From NCBI GenBank assembly GCA_012274445.1, contig JAAROD010000014.1, forward strand, positions 675,001-739,000: a stretch of DNA of 64,000 nucleotides, in the 5' to 3' direction. The notes under the pieces were generated by a model. It did not search any database and was not told the DNA's origin. It saw nothing but the letters and a program-made list of their open reading frames with translations. Shown piece by piece: positions 10,720 to 21,157 of the stretch; positions within the stretch are counted from its first letter, which is position 1; each line of letters begins with the position of its first letter. The translations under genes and the position numbers were made by a program. This stretch comes from Sclerotiophoma versabilis. Its lineage: Eukaryota; Ascomycota; Dothideomycetes; Pleosporales; Didymellaceae.

Positions 10720-10960
10720 GTTTGGCGTAAGTGGACGCAAGGAGCGTCCGGAGAGAAGATGTCGAGATATATGTCTTATCAGCGACTTGGGGGTATTCGC
10801 GCTTGCAAAAGGTGGGGTGTGACTATTCGAGGGGAGATGGTTGATTGCCAAAGTGAGACCCTGACAATTCTGTGTGAGGACCAGTGTCTGGAAGCGTTCA
10901 TGAACCGCAGTCACGATCCAGCGGTGTCGCGAAACTCGACCATTCACAGACCCCCGCGGT

Positions 10961-10985
10961 GATGGTCGGTGATGGTCGGTGATGG
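10961..10985. repeat. Short 10-base tandem repeat in the Mak32-like/CAP divergent promoter
   Basis: Two exact copies of gatggtcggt followed by gatgg, between the start codons at 10719 (-) and 11297 (+). Confidence 0.85.
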
Positions 10986-11296
10986 ATGAGCTCCGGCGTG
11001 GCTGGCGCGCAGCACTAGCGCCAACGTGGGCCCACGGCAAGGCGCTGGGCTGAGGAAGCAGCTGCAGCGACGACTCCTGGACAGGCAGACGTACCTCTTC
11101 CACACGATCCCAGGCAGCCGTCCGTTCATCAGACGTCACGCAGGCCTGCCCGCCCATCGCTAGCCCTGCCCATCTTTTCCGGAACCACTCCAAGCGTGCA
11201 CAAGCTGCAGGTGGCCGTTGTCTGTCACTTCCCCGAGCTCCTGGCCGTGCTACTGGCACACAGCTTCCCTGCACAACCAGCACCTTCCCCGCAGCC

Positions 11297-13077
11297 ATGG
11301 CCCAGAACAACATGAACAGCCTGACCACGTTAATAAAGCGGTGCGTACCTCCCCACCGACCCTCCCCACCGGCCCTCCCCCCCTATCCAACCCACCATGA
11401 GCGAGACGGAGCACCACGCCATTGGCCCCCGTCCGGACGGCCAGAAGAAGGCAGACGGAGCGCTGACTTCGATGATCCGCAGGCTCGAAGCCGCCACCTC
11501 CAGGCTCGAGGACATAGCTTCGTCGTCGTTTGCAGCAGACAGCAGCGCCAGCACCGCCGCTGCGCCCGCCGCCGTCGCCGCTGGCGGAGCCTCTGCAGCC
11601 CCTGCCGCCGTTGCGCCCCCGGCGCCCGTTGTCGAGAGCCTGCCGCCGTCGATTGCCGCATTCGACGAGCTCGTCAGCACCGAGTTGAAGACATGGCTGG
11701 ACCTGAGCAGCAAGCTGGGCACCGTCATCGAGACGCAGTCCAAGGCCGTCGAGGGCGCTTTCGCTGCCCAGCGCGCATTCCTGACCATTGCCAACAAGGC
11801 GAAGAAGCCAGACGACCACACCATCATGGGCTTCCTGAAGGACCTGCAGGCCTCGATGGAGAAGACCGACGAGGTCCGCCAGAGCAACCGCGAGCCTGCG
11901 CTCAAGGACCCGCTGTCCATGGTTGCCGACGGTGTCGGCTCGCTGGGCTGGGTCACCATAGGAGGCGGCGGCGGCCCGAAGCCCCATGAGTACATCACCG
12001 AGCTGTTTGGCGGCGCCCAGATGTACGGCAACAAGGTGCTTAAGGAGTACCGCGACAAGCCCGACAAGACCAACGTCGAGTGGGTGCAGGCCTACTACAA
12101 GCTGTTCAAGGCCCTTGCCGAGTATGCAAAGAAGCACCACCCCACCGGTGTCGCCTGGAACAGCAACGGTATCGATGCGAAAGAAGCCGCCAAGCTGGTC
12201 TCCAGCACCCCCTCGGGCCCAGCTGCAGGCGCCATCCCGCCGCCTCCCCCACCGCCAGCAGGAGCCATTCCTCCTCCACCCGGCCCTCCCCCACCACCAG
12301 GCCCGCCTCCGCCACCTGGCGCCGCTCCTCCAGCCAAGAAGGCTGCCCCAGACATGAACGCTGTCTTCGACGACCTGAACAGGGGCGCCGATGTCACAAA
12401 GGGGCTGAAGAAGGTCGACCAAAGCCAAATGACACATAAGAACCCGTCATTGCGGGCCCAGGCGCCAGTTCCAACACGAAGTGACAGCAACGGCTCGCTG
12501 CGCGGCAAGAGCCCAGCCCCCCCACGAAAGCCCGACACTATGCGCACCAAAAAGCCACCAAAGAAGGAGCTGGACGGCAACAAGTGGATTATTGTGAGTT
12601 TCCTTTCCATGCAAGCGACCATATTCCTACTAATCCCATCTCCAGGACAACTTCGACAACCCCGGCGATATCGTCGAATTCGACGCCGAAATCAACCACT
12701 CCATCCTCATCTCCCGCTGCAAGAACACCACCATCCGCGTCAACGGCAAGGCGAACGCCATTTCCATCGACAACTCGTCACGCACATCCATCATCATCGA
12801 CTCTCTTGTCTCCTCAGTCGATGTCATCAAGTGCCCCAACTTTGCTCTCCAGGTTGTGGGCACCCTACCCACCGTTCTCCTCGACCAGGTCGATGGCGCA
12901 ACCATTTACCTCGGCAAGGATAGCCAGAACACAGAGATCTTTACAAGCAAGTGCTCGAGCATCAACATCAACTTGCCGAGCGAGGATGACTACAGCGAGA
13001 ACCCATTGCCAGAGCAGATCAGGAGCTACATTGAGAACGGGAAGATTGTCAGTGAGATTGTTGAGCATGCTGGTTAG
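11297..13077 (+). CDS. Adenylyl cyclase-associated protein (CAP/Srv2)
   Basis: Three exons, 11297-11340, 11483-12593 and 12646-13077, giving 528 residues. Junctions are GTGCGT/CGCAG and GTGAGT/TCCAG. Residues about 8-27 form the cyclase-binding helix (LTTLIKRLEAATSRLEDIA); the helical folded domain follows at about 75-240; a polyproline region at about 265-300 could bind SH3 domains or profilin; a basic WH2-like segment with KKPPKKELDGNKW precedes the C-terminal CARP beta-helix (about 375-528), which binds actin. CAP recycles ADP-actin with cofilin and links Ras/cAMP signalling to the cytoskeleton. Full family length with all domains in order. Confidence 0.95.
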
Positions 13078-13554
13078 GTGCAAGTAGAGCAATGACCAAT
13101 TGGTTTGATCAAGCTGGACAGCGGCATTGGGTCGGATGTTTTTGATGCAGAAGTATGTGAGTAGGATAGTCAGACTTGGCGGCTTTTGCGCTAGCGTTGT
13201 GTAGAATATCCACCATTCTTGAACATGTAAAAGGCGTAGATGATGACGATGTTCGAATATTGCATCGATCTGAGTGGATAGGAAGTAGCGGGAAGATTGG
13301 TGCCTGAATTGGACGATTGGAAGGTAGATCTGATATGTTTTGAGAAGAAATTGGCTTTCGCTCTGCCACTACCCTATCCAAACGGCTCCTCGCTGCCTTT
13401 TTTGAACCTAAGACACAACATGGTACTGTAGTTGCAAGTAGAAGGCCTGCATGACTTGTGGTAGAATGGATCTTTCATCCGCGGTGCGACACCGAGGACG
13501 GTATCGGTATCTATACAGGTGTGAAATGTAGTCCATTTCATCTCTTACCAAAGG

Positions 13555-16403
13555 TCATGGCGCTGCGAAATACCCGTTCATCTCCATGGCCACCACCAAC
13601 CTCTCAATACTATTCTCCTCAGTCGTGCCCTTTTGCCCGTAACCCTTCTTTCCCGTCAGCCCCCTACAGACACTCAGAAACACCCTTATTCTGCCCCGGA
13701 GCTTAGCGTACAGCTCTTCTACCGTGGCGCTTCCGTCACTCGTATCAAGCTCTCTCTTCCCTTCACCTCTCTGCAGCTTAGCAAATGCCAGGACAAACTC
13801 AAACATGTCGTCTACCAGTGCGACAACCTTGCGTTGCCTGTGTCGGAGAAGCAGAGAGAACATGATGCTATCCAAACACTTTTCATGCGCATCTCTCAAC
13901 GCAGAAACGCCCTCTGTCACTCGCGTGCCCAATTCACCAGCCTTGTCTTCCTCGTCAAGCCTTGTCTCCAGTGTAGATACAAAATCTTCAAACTCGTGCC
14001 AATGCTCCGCGATGCCACTCTGGAACACGTAGTTTGTGTACGACGTCACAAAGTGATGCGCTTCGTTCCTAAACTTGCAGGCTGTGGGGTTGGTGTACTG
14101 GCGTGGGAGATGAGAGACCACAAATAGGGTGCGAGAAAGACGGAGGAGTGACTTGAATATGATATCGTACTTGTCGAGAGATGCAGTCGTGATGACGAGG
14201 TGTAGGGGCGGAGGAGGTACATATTGTAGGCGCAGGAAGTCCAGTGCTGGAAGCGCATCAGGGTCCATGACAAGAGTCTGTTCGGCTTCAGTGAGGTTAC
14301 GGATCGCAAAGTTGAGTTGCCCAGGAAGTGAATCTGTGTCTCTACCGGTTGTTGTGGTGCTGGCCAAAGGGGTGGAGTCTACTGTAATACTAGAATGGTA
14401 GAGTGTAGAGGAATAGTAGCTTTCGCTCAAAACACCACGAAGAGCGAGACGCAGCTCTGAACTTGCTGGAGGCCAGGCTGTGCGCGAGCCAAGTTGCAGT
14501 CCCATGTGCACACCGCTGCGCATCTTGCCCTTGTGACGTTCGGCACTTTCACGTTCGGGATCGAAGAGAGCCGAGGCCAAAAGTGACGAGAAGACGCCAT
14601 CTCCGAGGAGGTGGTATTGTCGCTGTAAAGATAAATGATGTCGCAGCTGGTGAGCCCGGAAGAAAAGGCGGAGGGTTGCTGCGTTTACTAGCTTCGCCTG
14701 GGCGGTGATGAGCGGCCGGAAAGACAGCGCAGATGTGATGGACAGCGGTGGGGCGAATGTGTGAGAGCTGGGCACCGTGTTGTAGGCGAGGATGTCGGTA
14801 AGTAGGGCGTGGAGATCGTCCGGCAGTCCTTTCTGAGAATGTCCAGGCTGAGCATTCATCTCTTCAATGGACTGTTGGAAGAAGTTTTCGAGGTTCGAGC
14901 TGTGTTGGTTTATTGGATGATTCGTCGGTGCATTGACGAATTGTGGCGGCTTCGGCCTCGCGACCTCTTTGTTCTGAGCAAGCTCGAGGATTGTTGAGCG
15001 AAGCGCTTCCTCGTAGTCCTTGGCCTTTGTCGCGATCGATTCGATGTCTTGCCACGCAAAGCTCCACTCCAACTCCGGTGCCTGTACGTCGAACTTGTCT
15101 AGGTTTGACAGCGGATGATCGAGATGCTGCGTCTTCAGGAAACGCAGACTGTTACCTGTGTCGAAGATGAGATTGCCATCCTCTGGAGTAATGAATCTTG
15201 GCATCATCTCAGATCGGTATATGTACTCCAGAGGACCCTGTTCCGGCGTGTCGTCCTCGACAGCCACGAAGCTGCCTCTCTCGTGGATAGGCAAAGGCCC
15301 CTGCTCTTGTCGAATGCCAATCCACTCACCCATCAAATGTAGGCTAGGTGCCGCAACGTGGCTTAGAATCTTGCCTGAGATCTGCCGAAGGTACCCATCG
15401 CTCTCTTCAACTTCGAGTATGCGGTGATGGAGGATGGAGGCCAGCTGCTCGTTGGTTTTGGCGTGTTTGACCGAGTCTGTCATGCTCGCGACATGGATTA
15501 AAATGTCGCGGGGTCTCATGAACAGTCGCTGTAGCGCAAGCAGAGAGGAGATCTTCCCGGACTGATTCCCCAGATGGCTTTCCAGCGTTCCAAGAATAGT
15601 GGATATCGACGTAGCAAGGGCAACTCGTGCTGGTATGGAGTTGGCTGAGGCGAAGGTACGCTCGACGAAAGCTCTGAGATACAGGAAGGTGTTCCCAATA
15701 TGCACGAAACGGCTGATCAGGCTCTGGGCTGCGAGCAGACTCGTGCCTGAAGCACGCCCATCCGCAATGGTGGGCTCGAAGGTCCTCAGCGTGGGGTTGA
15801 ACTGGAAAAGAATGGACGAGCGGGCGAGACCGAGGTTCCACAGCGATTGCAGGAGCACCTCCCCCCTGACCACGCTGCCAGCGGGGGTTTTACCATGGTC
15901 GTGAGCAAGCGCAGCGTCGTAGGCGCCGGGCCCGCGCTCGGTCATGTAGGGGGTGCGGCTCTTGAGGTGCTCGCCGGCGTCGAAGCTCTCCCACGTGTAG
16001 AATGCCACGTCCTTGTTCGCGGGTCCTAGCTCGAGGGCCAGCTCCCACACGTCCTCCTCGTCCTCTGGCTCGAGGGCCGGGGTCTCGATGGAGACGGTGG
16101 ACTCGTCGATGGCATCGGGCGCGGGCAGGGGACCAAACTCGAAGGTGTCCAGGCCGGGCAGTCGGAGCTCCCGGCCGAGCTCATACTTGGGCGCATACGG
16201 GTGGTCGAACCTTATGGCGGGTACTGGAGACGGTCAGATGCAATGCAACGCGTCTGCGCGCCATGGACGCGCCGGCACTTACTGTCGAGCGCCAGGGGCG
16301 CGAAGAGAGACGACTCGTGCGTGCGCACAGGGGCATTGCTGGCCGTCTGCGCCCACACGTGACTGCTCGAGAAGGGGTTGTGTGCAGCATCGTCGTCGTC
16401 CAT
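13555..16403 (-). CDS. Gamma-tubulin complex component, Spc97/Spc98 family (GCP5/GCP6-like)
   Basis: Two exons, 16283-16403 and 13555-16223 (intron GTAAGT/CCAG, 59 bases), giving 929 residues. The join reads LALDIPAIRFDHPYAP. The N-terminal part contains the GRIP1-type region (FLYLRAFVERTFASANSIPARVALATS then SLLALQRLF), and the C-terminal half the GRIP2-type region with the conserved ending of the family (KCLDSIMFSLLLRHRQRKVVALVDDMFEFVLAF). Such proteins nucleate microtubules at spindle pole bodies. Length and sequence style fit the accessory GCP5/GCP6 type rather than the GCP2/GCP3 core, but the subclass is an inference. Head-to-head with EAF7; convergent with CAP, with 477 bases between stop codons. 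Confidence 0.8.
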
Positions 16404-16497
16404 GGTCGGGGCGGTGGGCAGAACGTGAGGTGGGGCATGACGCGGCAGGCACTGGTGCAGCGCTACGACACCTCCACCTAGCATCGTGCTGCGGCGC

Positions 16498-16532
16498 GTC
16501 ACCCGTCACCCGTCACCCGTCACCCGCCACCC
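16498..16532. repeat. 7-base tandem repeat in the GCP/EAF7 bidirectional promoter
   Basis: Four exact copies of gtcaccc at 16498-16525 followed by gccaccc. It lies in the 177 bases between the divergent start codons at 16403 (-) and 16581 (+), so it sits in a compact shared promoter. Confidence 0.9.
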
Positions 16533-16580
16533 GCCGCGTTTCTCGCCCTCACCACTCCATCACCGCGTCCACCAGCCGAG

Positions 16581-17487
16581 ATGCCGCCGCGGAAGAAAGC
16601 GAAAGCGAGCGCAGCGTCGACGCCGCTTGGCGACGGCCAGCCCGGGACGCCGCAGGTCGCGAACACGCTGTCGCAGGACGAGCTGGTCAACGACCGCTGG
16701 GAAGACGAGCAGGAGATCCAGCTGCTGAAGAGCATGATGAAGTGGAAGCCGACCGGTGGGCAGCCCTCGACCGCGCTGTGCTATGCGCATCTCCGTTGAC
16801 GTCACAGGCCTGCACAAGCACTTCCGCATCATCTCCATACACAACGACATGACCTCCCATGGCTTCGCCGGCGAGAAGGCCCCCCACACGCGCATCCCCG
16901 GCATCTGGAAGAAGCTGGACCAGCTCTACGACCTTGACACCTTGGACGCACGCGAGAACGACTTCATCTTCGCAGACAGCCCCGACCCCACCAATCGCAA
17001 CGAAGCCGTCGCCCTCCCCGAGTTCGAGCTTCCCGAAGACGACTTTGGCGAGATGATGTGGCGGTCGCGCTTCCAAGACTCGCCCTCCTCTGCCGCCTCA
17101 TCACCGCTCATGGTGCCCATCGAAGAGCAGAAGGCCGTGTACATGCCCGGCCTGGGTCTGCTCAAAGACATGCCAGATGGCCTGCACTCACACAGGGCAG
17201 AGAGCGCGGCAGAAGCAACGCCACCGCCGAAGAAGAGCACGAGAGCTAGCAGATCAGCCGTCAAGAGTGGGAAGGCTGCGAAGGCTGGAGCCGCTGCCAA
17301 GAACACCAAGCCCCAGTCCACCGTGTCAGACTCTGAAGAAGAGGAAGAGAACGAAGAAGACGACGACGATGAGTCTAGCTCCGAGTCAGAGCAAGAGGAA
17401 GAGGAAGACAAAGACAGTGCCCCTACCACGCGACGAACGAATCGAGCAAAAGCCAAGCCAGCACCCAGGCGAACGAGGAAGCGATGA
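16581..17487 (+). CDS. EAF7: NuA4 histone acetyltransferase subunit Eaf7 (CT20 family)
   Basis: Two exons, 16581-16755 and 16808-17487 (intron GTGGGC/CACAG), giving 284 residues. The N-terminus is a short basic segment (PPRKKAKA); the CT20 domain spans about residues 35-110 with the conserved run WEDEQEIQLLKSMMKWKPTG across the splice, then LHKHFRIISIHNDM, IPGIWKKLDQLYDL and the FELPEDDFGEMMW segment. The C-terminal third is an acidic stretch followed by a basic tail (APTTRRTNRAKAKPAPRRTR). Eaf7 pairs with Eaf3 in NuA4 and the TINTIN module, acting on nucleosomal H4/H2A in transcription. Nuclear. Confidence 0.92.
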
Positions 17488-17648
17488 AGACCGGGCTCGA
17501 TCTCTTCAATCCAGAGATCGCGCCTCAAGGAAGCCTGGAGGTTGTCAGTGTCGTCACCTCCCTCCATTTTGTGCCAGTGACTCAAACGCACCTGGGTACG
17601 GCTTCAAAACTGAGAAGTACCCCGAATGACACTGGGTGTATCCCTCCT

Positions 17649-18716
17649 TTACAATGCCTCTTCTTCAGGACTTTGCTCAAAGACCCGAAACCCAGGATAA
17701 TCAAAGTCGCGCTTTTTCGGCGGCCCCGATTTCTTCCCCCGCAGCGATTCCCTGTCGATCAATCGAACCTCATCTGCCACAGCCCTAGGGCTATCATCGG
17801 TATCCCAGTACTTCTCCATCACATAGTTCCCGGCTCGGCCCACGTCCCCATCCGTCCAGACATCGCGCAGAGACAACAGCAAGACGCTCCAAGGCCTTTG
17901 GGATCAAGATATGCGCAAATCCGGGTTTTCACAGATTGAGGAATCATCTCACTTGGAGATCGCCACCTCCAAGAACGTAAGATTCATGGGGCCCTCCCGC
18001 CAAGGCTCAAATACGGTGACATCGTGAAAATGGTCAGTCAGCGATATCGTGAGGTGCTTCAACGCTGGGGGAAAGTAGGCGGCGGTAACCTGGACACCGC
18101 AGTACGATGTCCTATTCCCAAATAGAGGAAATGCCAAGCTGTCCAAAGCCAGATCCGCGCTCACAACATTGGCCAGCGTGTTGCAGCAGATCCAAGTAGG
18201 GTCCTGTTGCTGAAACAGCCACGAGTGAACATTTTTGTTGTCAGATGCATAGCCCCACTGCGCTCCTGGACCAATATCGAATCTGGATTTGCGACCCGGC
18301 CAAGGTTCGTGGAAACACTTGGGCGCTACAGGATAGTATCGAAGGTTCTTGGCGTATACAAACCATTGCAACATGTTCGTGAGATCTACATCTGAAACCT
18401 CTGCATGCTCCCATGTTTCCAGATTCACACCACAAAGCGGCAGTGTTGTCATCTAGTTAGCCATCCTTGATCGCAACGCCTCGACAAGCATCGGCATCTG
18501 ATCGCGGTACCACGTGAAAGGCGTCTCCTCCAGCACAGCAATAAAGAGATCATCCAATTTCCTTGAGTCGTAAAAACAGCGTCCGACCAGTCGTGCAGCC
18601 AATATGGCTTATCATGATGCATCGTTGAGGACTGGGAAGCGTGCGCTTTCCGCAAAGCTATACACCGCAAGCTGTTGAGACACTGCATCAAGGAGCTCTC
18701 GAAGCAGAGTGTCCAT
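17649..18716 (-). pseudogene. F-box-like fungal gene, apparently degenerate
   Basis: Several adjoining coding-like pieces on the minus strand. A first piece from ATG at 18716 reads MDTLLRELLDAVSQQLAVYS, like the start of fungal F-box proteins, and stops at 18612. A second open stretch, 18456-18608 (51 codons), reads RCFYDSRKLDDLFIAVLEET and onward, then meets an in-frame TAG at 18453-18455. Directly after it an ATG at 18452 continues the same frame through 17953; an intron (GTGAGA at 17952, AAAG ending at 17896) links it to 17649-17895, giving 248 residues ending FRVFEQSPEEEAL. Either the gene is broken by a frame change and a stop, or only the last two exons form a real short protein, or an unrecognised intron removes the TAG. 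No domain is certain. Confidence 0.45.
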
Positions 18717-19069
18717 GATCGAACGAGGCAGTGTCAGAGTGCGATACAGCAGTAAGAGGTGTATGGAGAGAATTATATGTACCTGATAATTCAAGGCCTT
18801 CATCACCACACACAGAACATTCTGACACTAGCGCGCAGTCACCGACCAACGAAAAGCATTTAGCAACTTCACTACAGTACATATCTAAAAGCTAATCATC
18901 TCAGAGCATCTTTGAATTATTGGGACTCGGGCCAATAGCGATTAACAATTCATAGGTATAAATCCAAGCGCGACTGCAACCGCATCCCCTCTCTGTCCAT
19001 CCCAGTACTTCTCTACCTCGGTCCTGATTACACCAGTGCAATCAAGCCTACTTAATCAACGACATCCAT

Positions 19070-20009
19070 CTAGTTGCCCTTGCCCTTGCCCTTGCCTTTG
19101 CCCTTGTGGTGGGGCTCGCGAGTGTGAAGGTCAGCCCAGTGAGCATCGTCAGCGGCCTGGTCGAACTCCTGGCGGGCCTCGACCTCAACGTCGCGCTTGT
19201 TGTTCTTGCCCTTTCCCTTTCCCTTGCCTTTGCCCTTGTGGTGCGGCTCACGCTTGGTCAACTCGTCCTCCTCGTCGTCGTCCTCGTCATCAGTGTCGTC
19301 CTCATCAGCCTCGTTCTCGCGCTTGTTGTTCTTTCCCTTCCCCTTGCCCTTGCCCTTGCCCTTGTGGTGCGGCTCACGCTTGGTCAACTCGTCCTCCTCG
19401 TCGTCGTCCTCGTCATCAGTGTCGTCCTCATCAGCCTCGTTCTCGCGCTTGTTGTTCTTTCCCTTCCCCTTGCCCTTGCCCTTGCCCTTGTGGTGCGGCT
19501 CACGCTTGGTCAACTCGTCCTCCTCGTCGTCGGCCTCGTCATCAGTGTCATCCTCATCAGCCTCGTCCTCGCGCTTGTTGTTCTTCCCCTTTCCCTTGCC
19601 CTTACCCTTGCCCTTGTGGTGGCGGGCCTCAATCTCGACCTCACGCTTGTTGTTGCGGTTGCGGCCCTTTCCCTTGTGGTGAGGCTCACGGGTAACAAGG
19701 TCGGCCCAATGAGCAGGGTCAACTTCTTCGTCCTCCTCTTCCTGACGCTTGTTGTTCTTGCCCCTGCCCTTGCCCTTGCCCTTGTGGTGAGGCTCAGGGC
19801 TACGGGCCTGCATAGCAGCTGCGAGAGCAGATGCGCGGACCGGTCCGCTTCCCTTCGAACTGTTAGCCAAGCACCTCAAATCGGACCAATAGCCTACTTA
19901 CCACCACACGAGCTTCGACGCCATTGTCAATCGCAACCTTCTTGTCGTTGACGACATAGGCGGTGGCTGAGGCACCAAGTGCCAAAAGAGTAAGTGCGGT
20001 AAACCTCAT
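19070..20009 (-). CDS. Secreted Kex2-processed repeat precursor (KEP; candidate RiPP or cationic peptide precursor)
   Basis: Two exons, 19902-20009 and 19070-19852, intron GTAAGT to TCGAAG, phase 0, giving 296 residues. Residues 1-17 are a signal peptide (MRFTALTLLALGASATA). After a short spacer the protein consists of segments ending in dibasic KR: nine KR sites. The basic segment EPHHKGKGKGKGKGKNNKR occurs intact three times, plus shorter or variant forms, alternating with 23-residue Asp/Glu-rich segments that end ELTKR. Two flanking segments contain AHWADLVTR and AHWADLHTR. Kex2 is the Golgi protease cutting after KR; the residues EP that follow would be a substrate for a Ste13-type dipeptidyl peptidase. 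Mature peptides would be near HHKGKGKGKGKGKNN. Function unknown; the UstYa gene nearby suggests possible RiPP modification. Confidence 0.85.
19194..19571. repeat. Three tandem 126-bp units encoding the KEP repeats
   Basis: Near-identical DNA units begin at 19194, 19320 and 19446 and a fourth begins at 19572 but diverges. Each encodes one basic and one acidic segment (42 codons). The very high DNA identity, including synonymous positions, indicates recent unit duplication or gene conversion. Confidence 0.95.
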
Positions 20010-20118
20010 GGTGAGTAAGCTATAAATTTAATAATTGGTTCCTTGAACGAATGGAATATTCTGCCAGCAGACGAGAAGATGAAACAGGCTGAGAAGGTCT
20101 GAGAAGGAATGAGCACGT

Positions 20119-20670
20119 TCAACGCTTGCCTACTATCTTCTGGAACACGCCCACCTTATATGGGGTGACCGCTCCCTCAGTATCACCCGCTTCGATGCTT
20201 GCGCGAACCGACGAAACCTGAATTCCTGAGACATCCTCGCATTGACTGCGGAACATGAAGGAAGCTACCACCCCTGCCGCACGAACCGCCTTCCTAACGA
20301 AGCACACGGATTCGCTCTTGCAAGGGCAGGCGTAAGATGTGCCATGTAGAAATCCATCTCCACTCTCGACACGGCAATTATTGGCAGCCGTCAAATGTTG
20401 ACATTTCCGGAACAACCGATCATTGGCAGGGCTTGCTTGCTTCAAACGCGCAGCAAGATGTCCGTAGTAATCCCGCGCGGCGGCATTGTCACTTCCGATT
20501 TTCCACCAACTCGTTTTGAACAGACGCTGACACACGAGACATATCGAAGTTCGAGCGCCAATGAAAATTGGCCGTATACCCACCGGCCTTGCAGCCGCAT
20601 TCCTGATGCAGCAGAAATACGTACCACCGCAACATGGCAACAGATTGAGCGCGTGATACGCCCATACCAC
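20119..20670 (-). CDS. Unplaced ORF with several cysteines between KEP and UstYa genes
   Basis: A 183-codon open frame on the minus strand, upstream of the KEP gene and on the same strand. The C-terminal half has spaced cysteines (FRKCQHLTAANNC, YACPCKSESVCF, RSQCEDVSG) that superficially resemble secreted cysteine-rich proteins, but no signal peptide is visible at the ATG and the N-terminal half is not protein-like. If real, the true 5' end is probably in another exon. It may equally be a chance frame. Listed because it lies inside the candidate peptide cluster. Confidence 0.25.
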   Translation of the reverse strand: MVWAYHALNLLPCCGGTYFCCIRNAAARPVGIRPIFIGARTSICLVCQRLFKTSWWKIGSDNAAARDYYGHLAARLKQASPANDRLFRKCQHLTAANNCRVESGDGFLHGTSYACPCKSESVCFVRKAVRAAGVVASFMFRSQCEDVSGIQVSSVRASIEAGDTEGAVTPYKVGVFQKIVGKR

Positions 20671-21157
20671 TGTTTGTGCGTTCTATCACACGCATGTTGT
20701 GTCAAGTCGCAAAAACGGCCCCCGTTCTGTTCGATCGCCAAGCTGAAACAATGGTGAAGGACGGCAACATCCAAGACTTGGCTTAGCGCGGATCCCGAAA
20801 CTCAAACACCACGACAACCAACGGCGATGTGATACAACGCCCGCTTAAAGCGTCGCAGAAGGCTTGTCAATTGCTTGTCATGGGTTGGCGTTGTCGCAGA
20901 CGCCTATTGTTGCCTCCGCAAAATACCGCAGATGCCTCATGCCAGCGCATACCCGGCGCGACGATTCGGCGTTTGCGATACTTGCTTGTTACGTCGCTGT
21001 AGGTCAGACACAGAAATCTTTCGCCTTTGGCATCCAGGCCTCCTTCATCTCTCTGTGTTGAGCGTAGACCTTTACATGTTGGCAGACCAACTAACAATCA
21101 TAATATTTCAACACCATCCTTCTTCACAACGATCACGACTGGTCAGATACTATCAAC

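Noticed and set aside
11250..12437. 395-codon minus-strand frame opposite CAP
   Set aside because: Antisense Gly-rich frame produced by the Pro/Ala-rich coding strand.
19194..19571. Possible CRISPR-like or satellite array
   Set aside because: Units are 126 bp, directly adjacent without spacers, in frame, and encode a secreted repeat protein in a eukaryote.
19106..19951. 281-codon plus-strand frame, very rich in Leu and Val, looking like a membrane protein
   Set aside because: It is the antisense of the KEP repeats; the hydrophobic pattern arises from complementing Asp/Glu/Lys/Gly codons. The minus strand has a signal peptide, a splice site and Kex2 sites.
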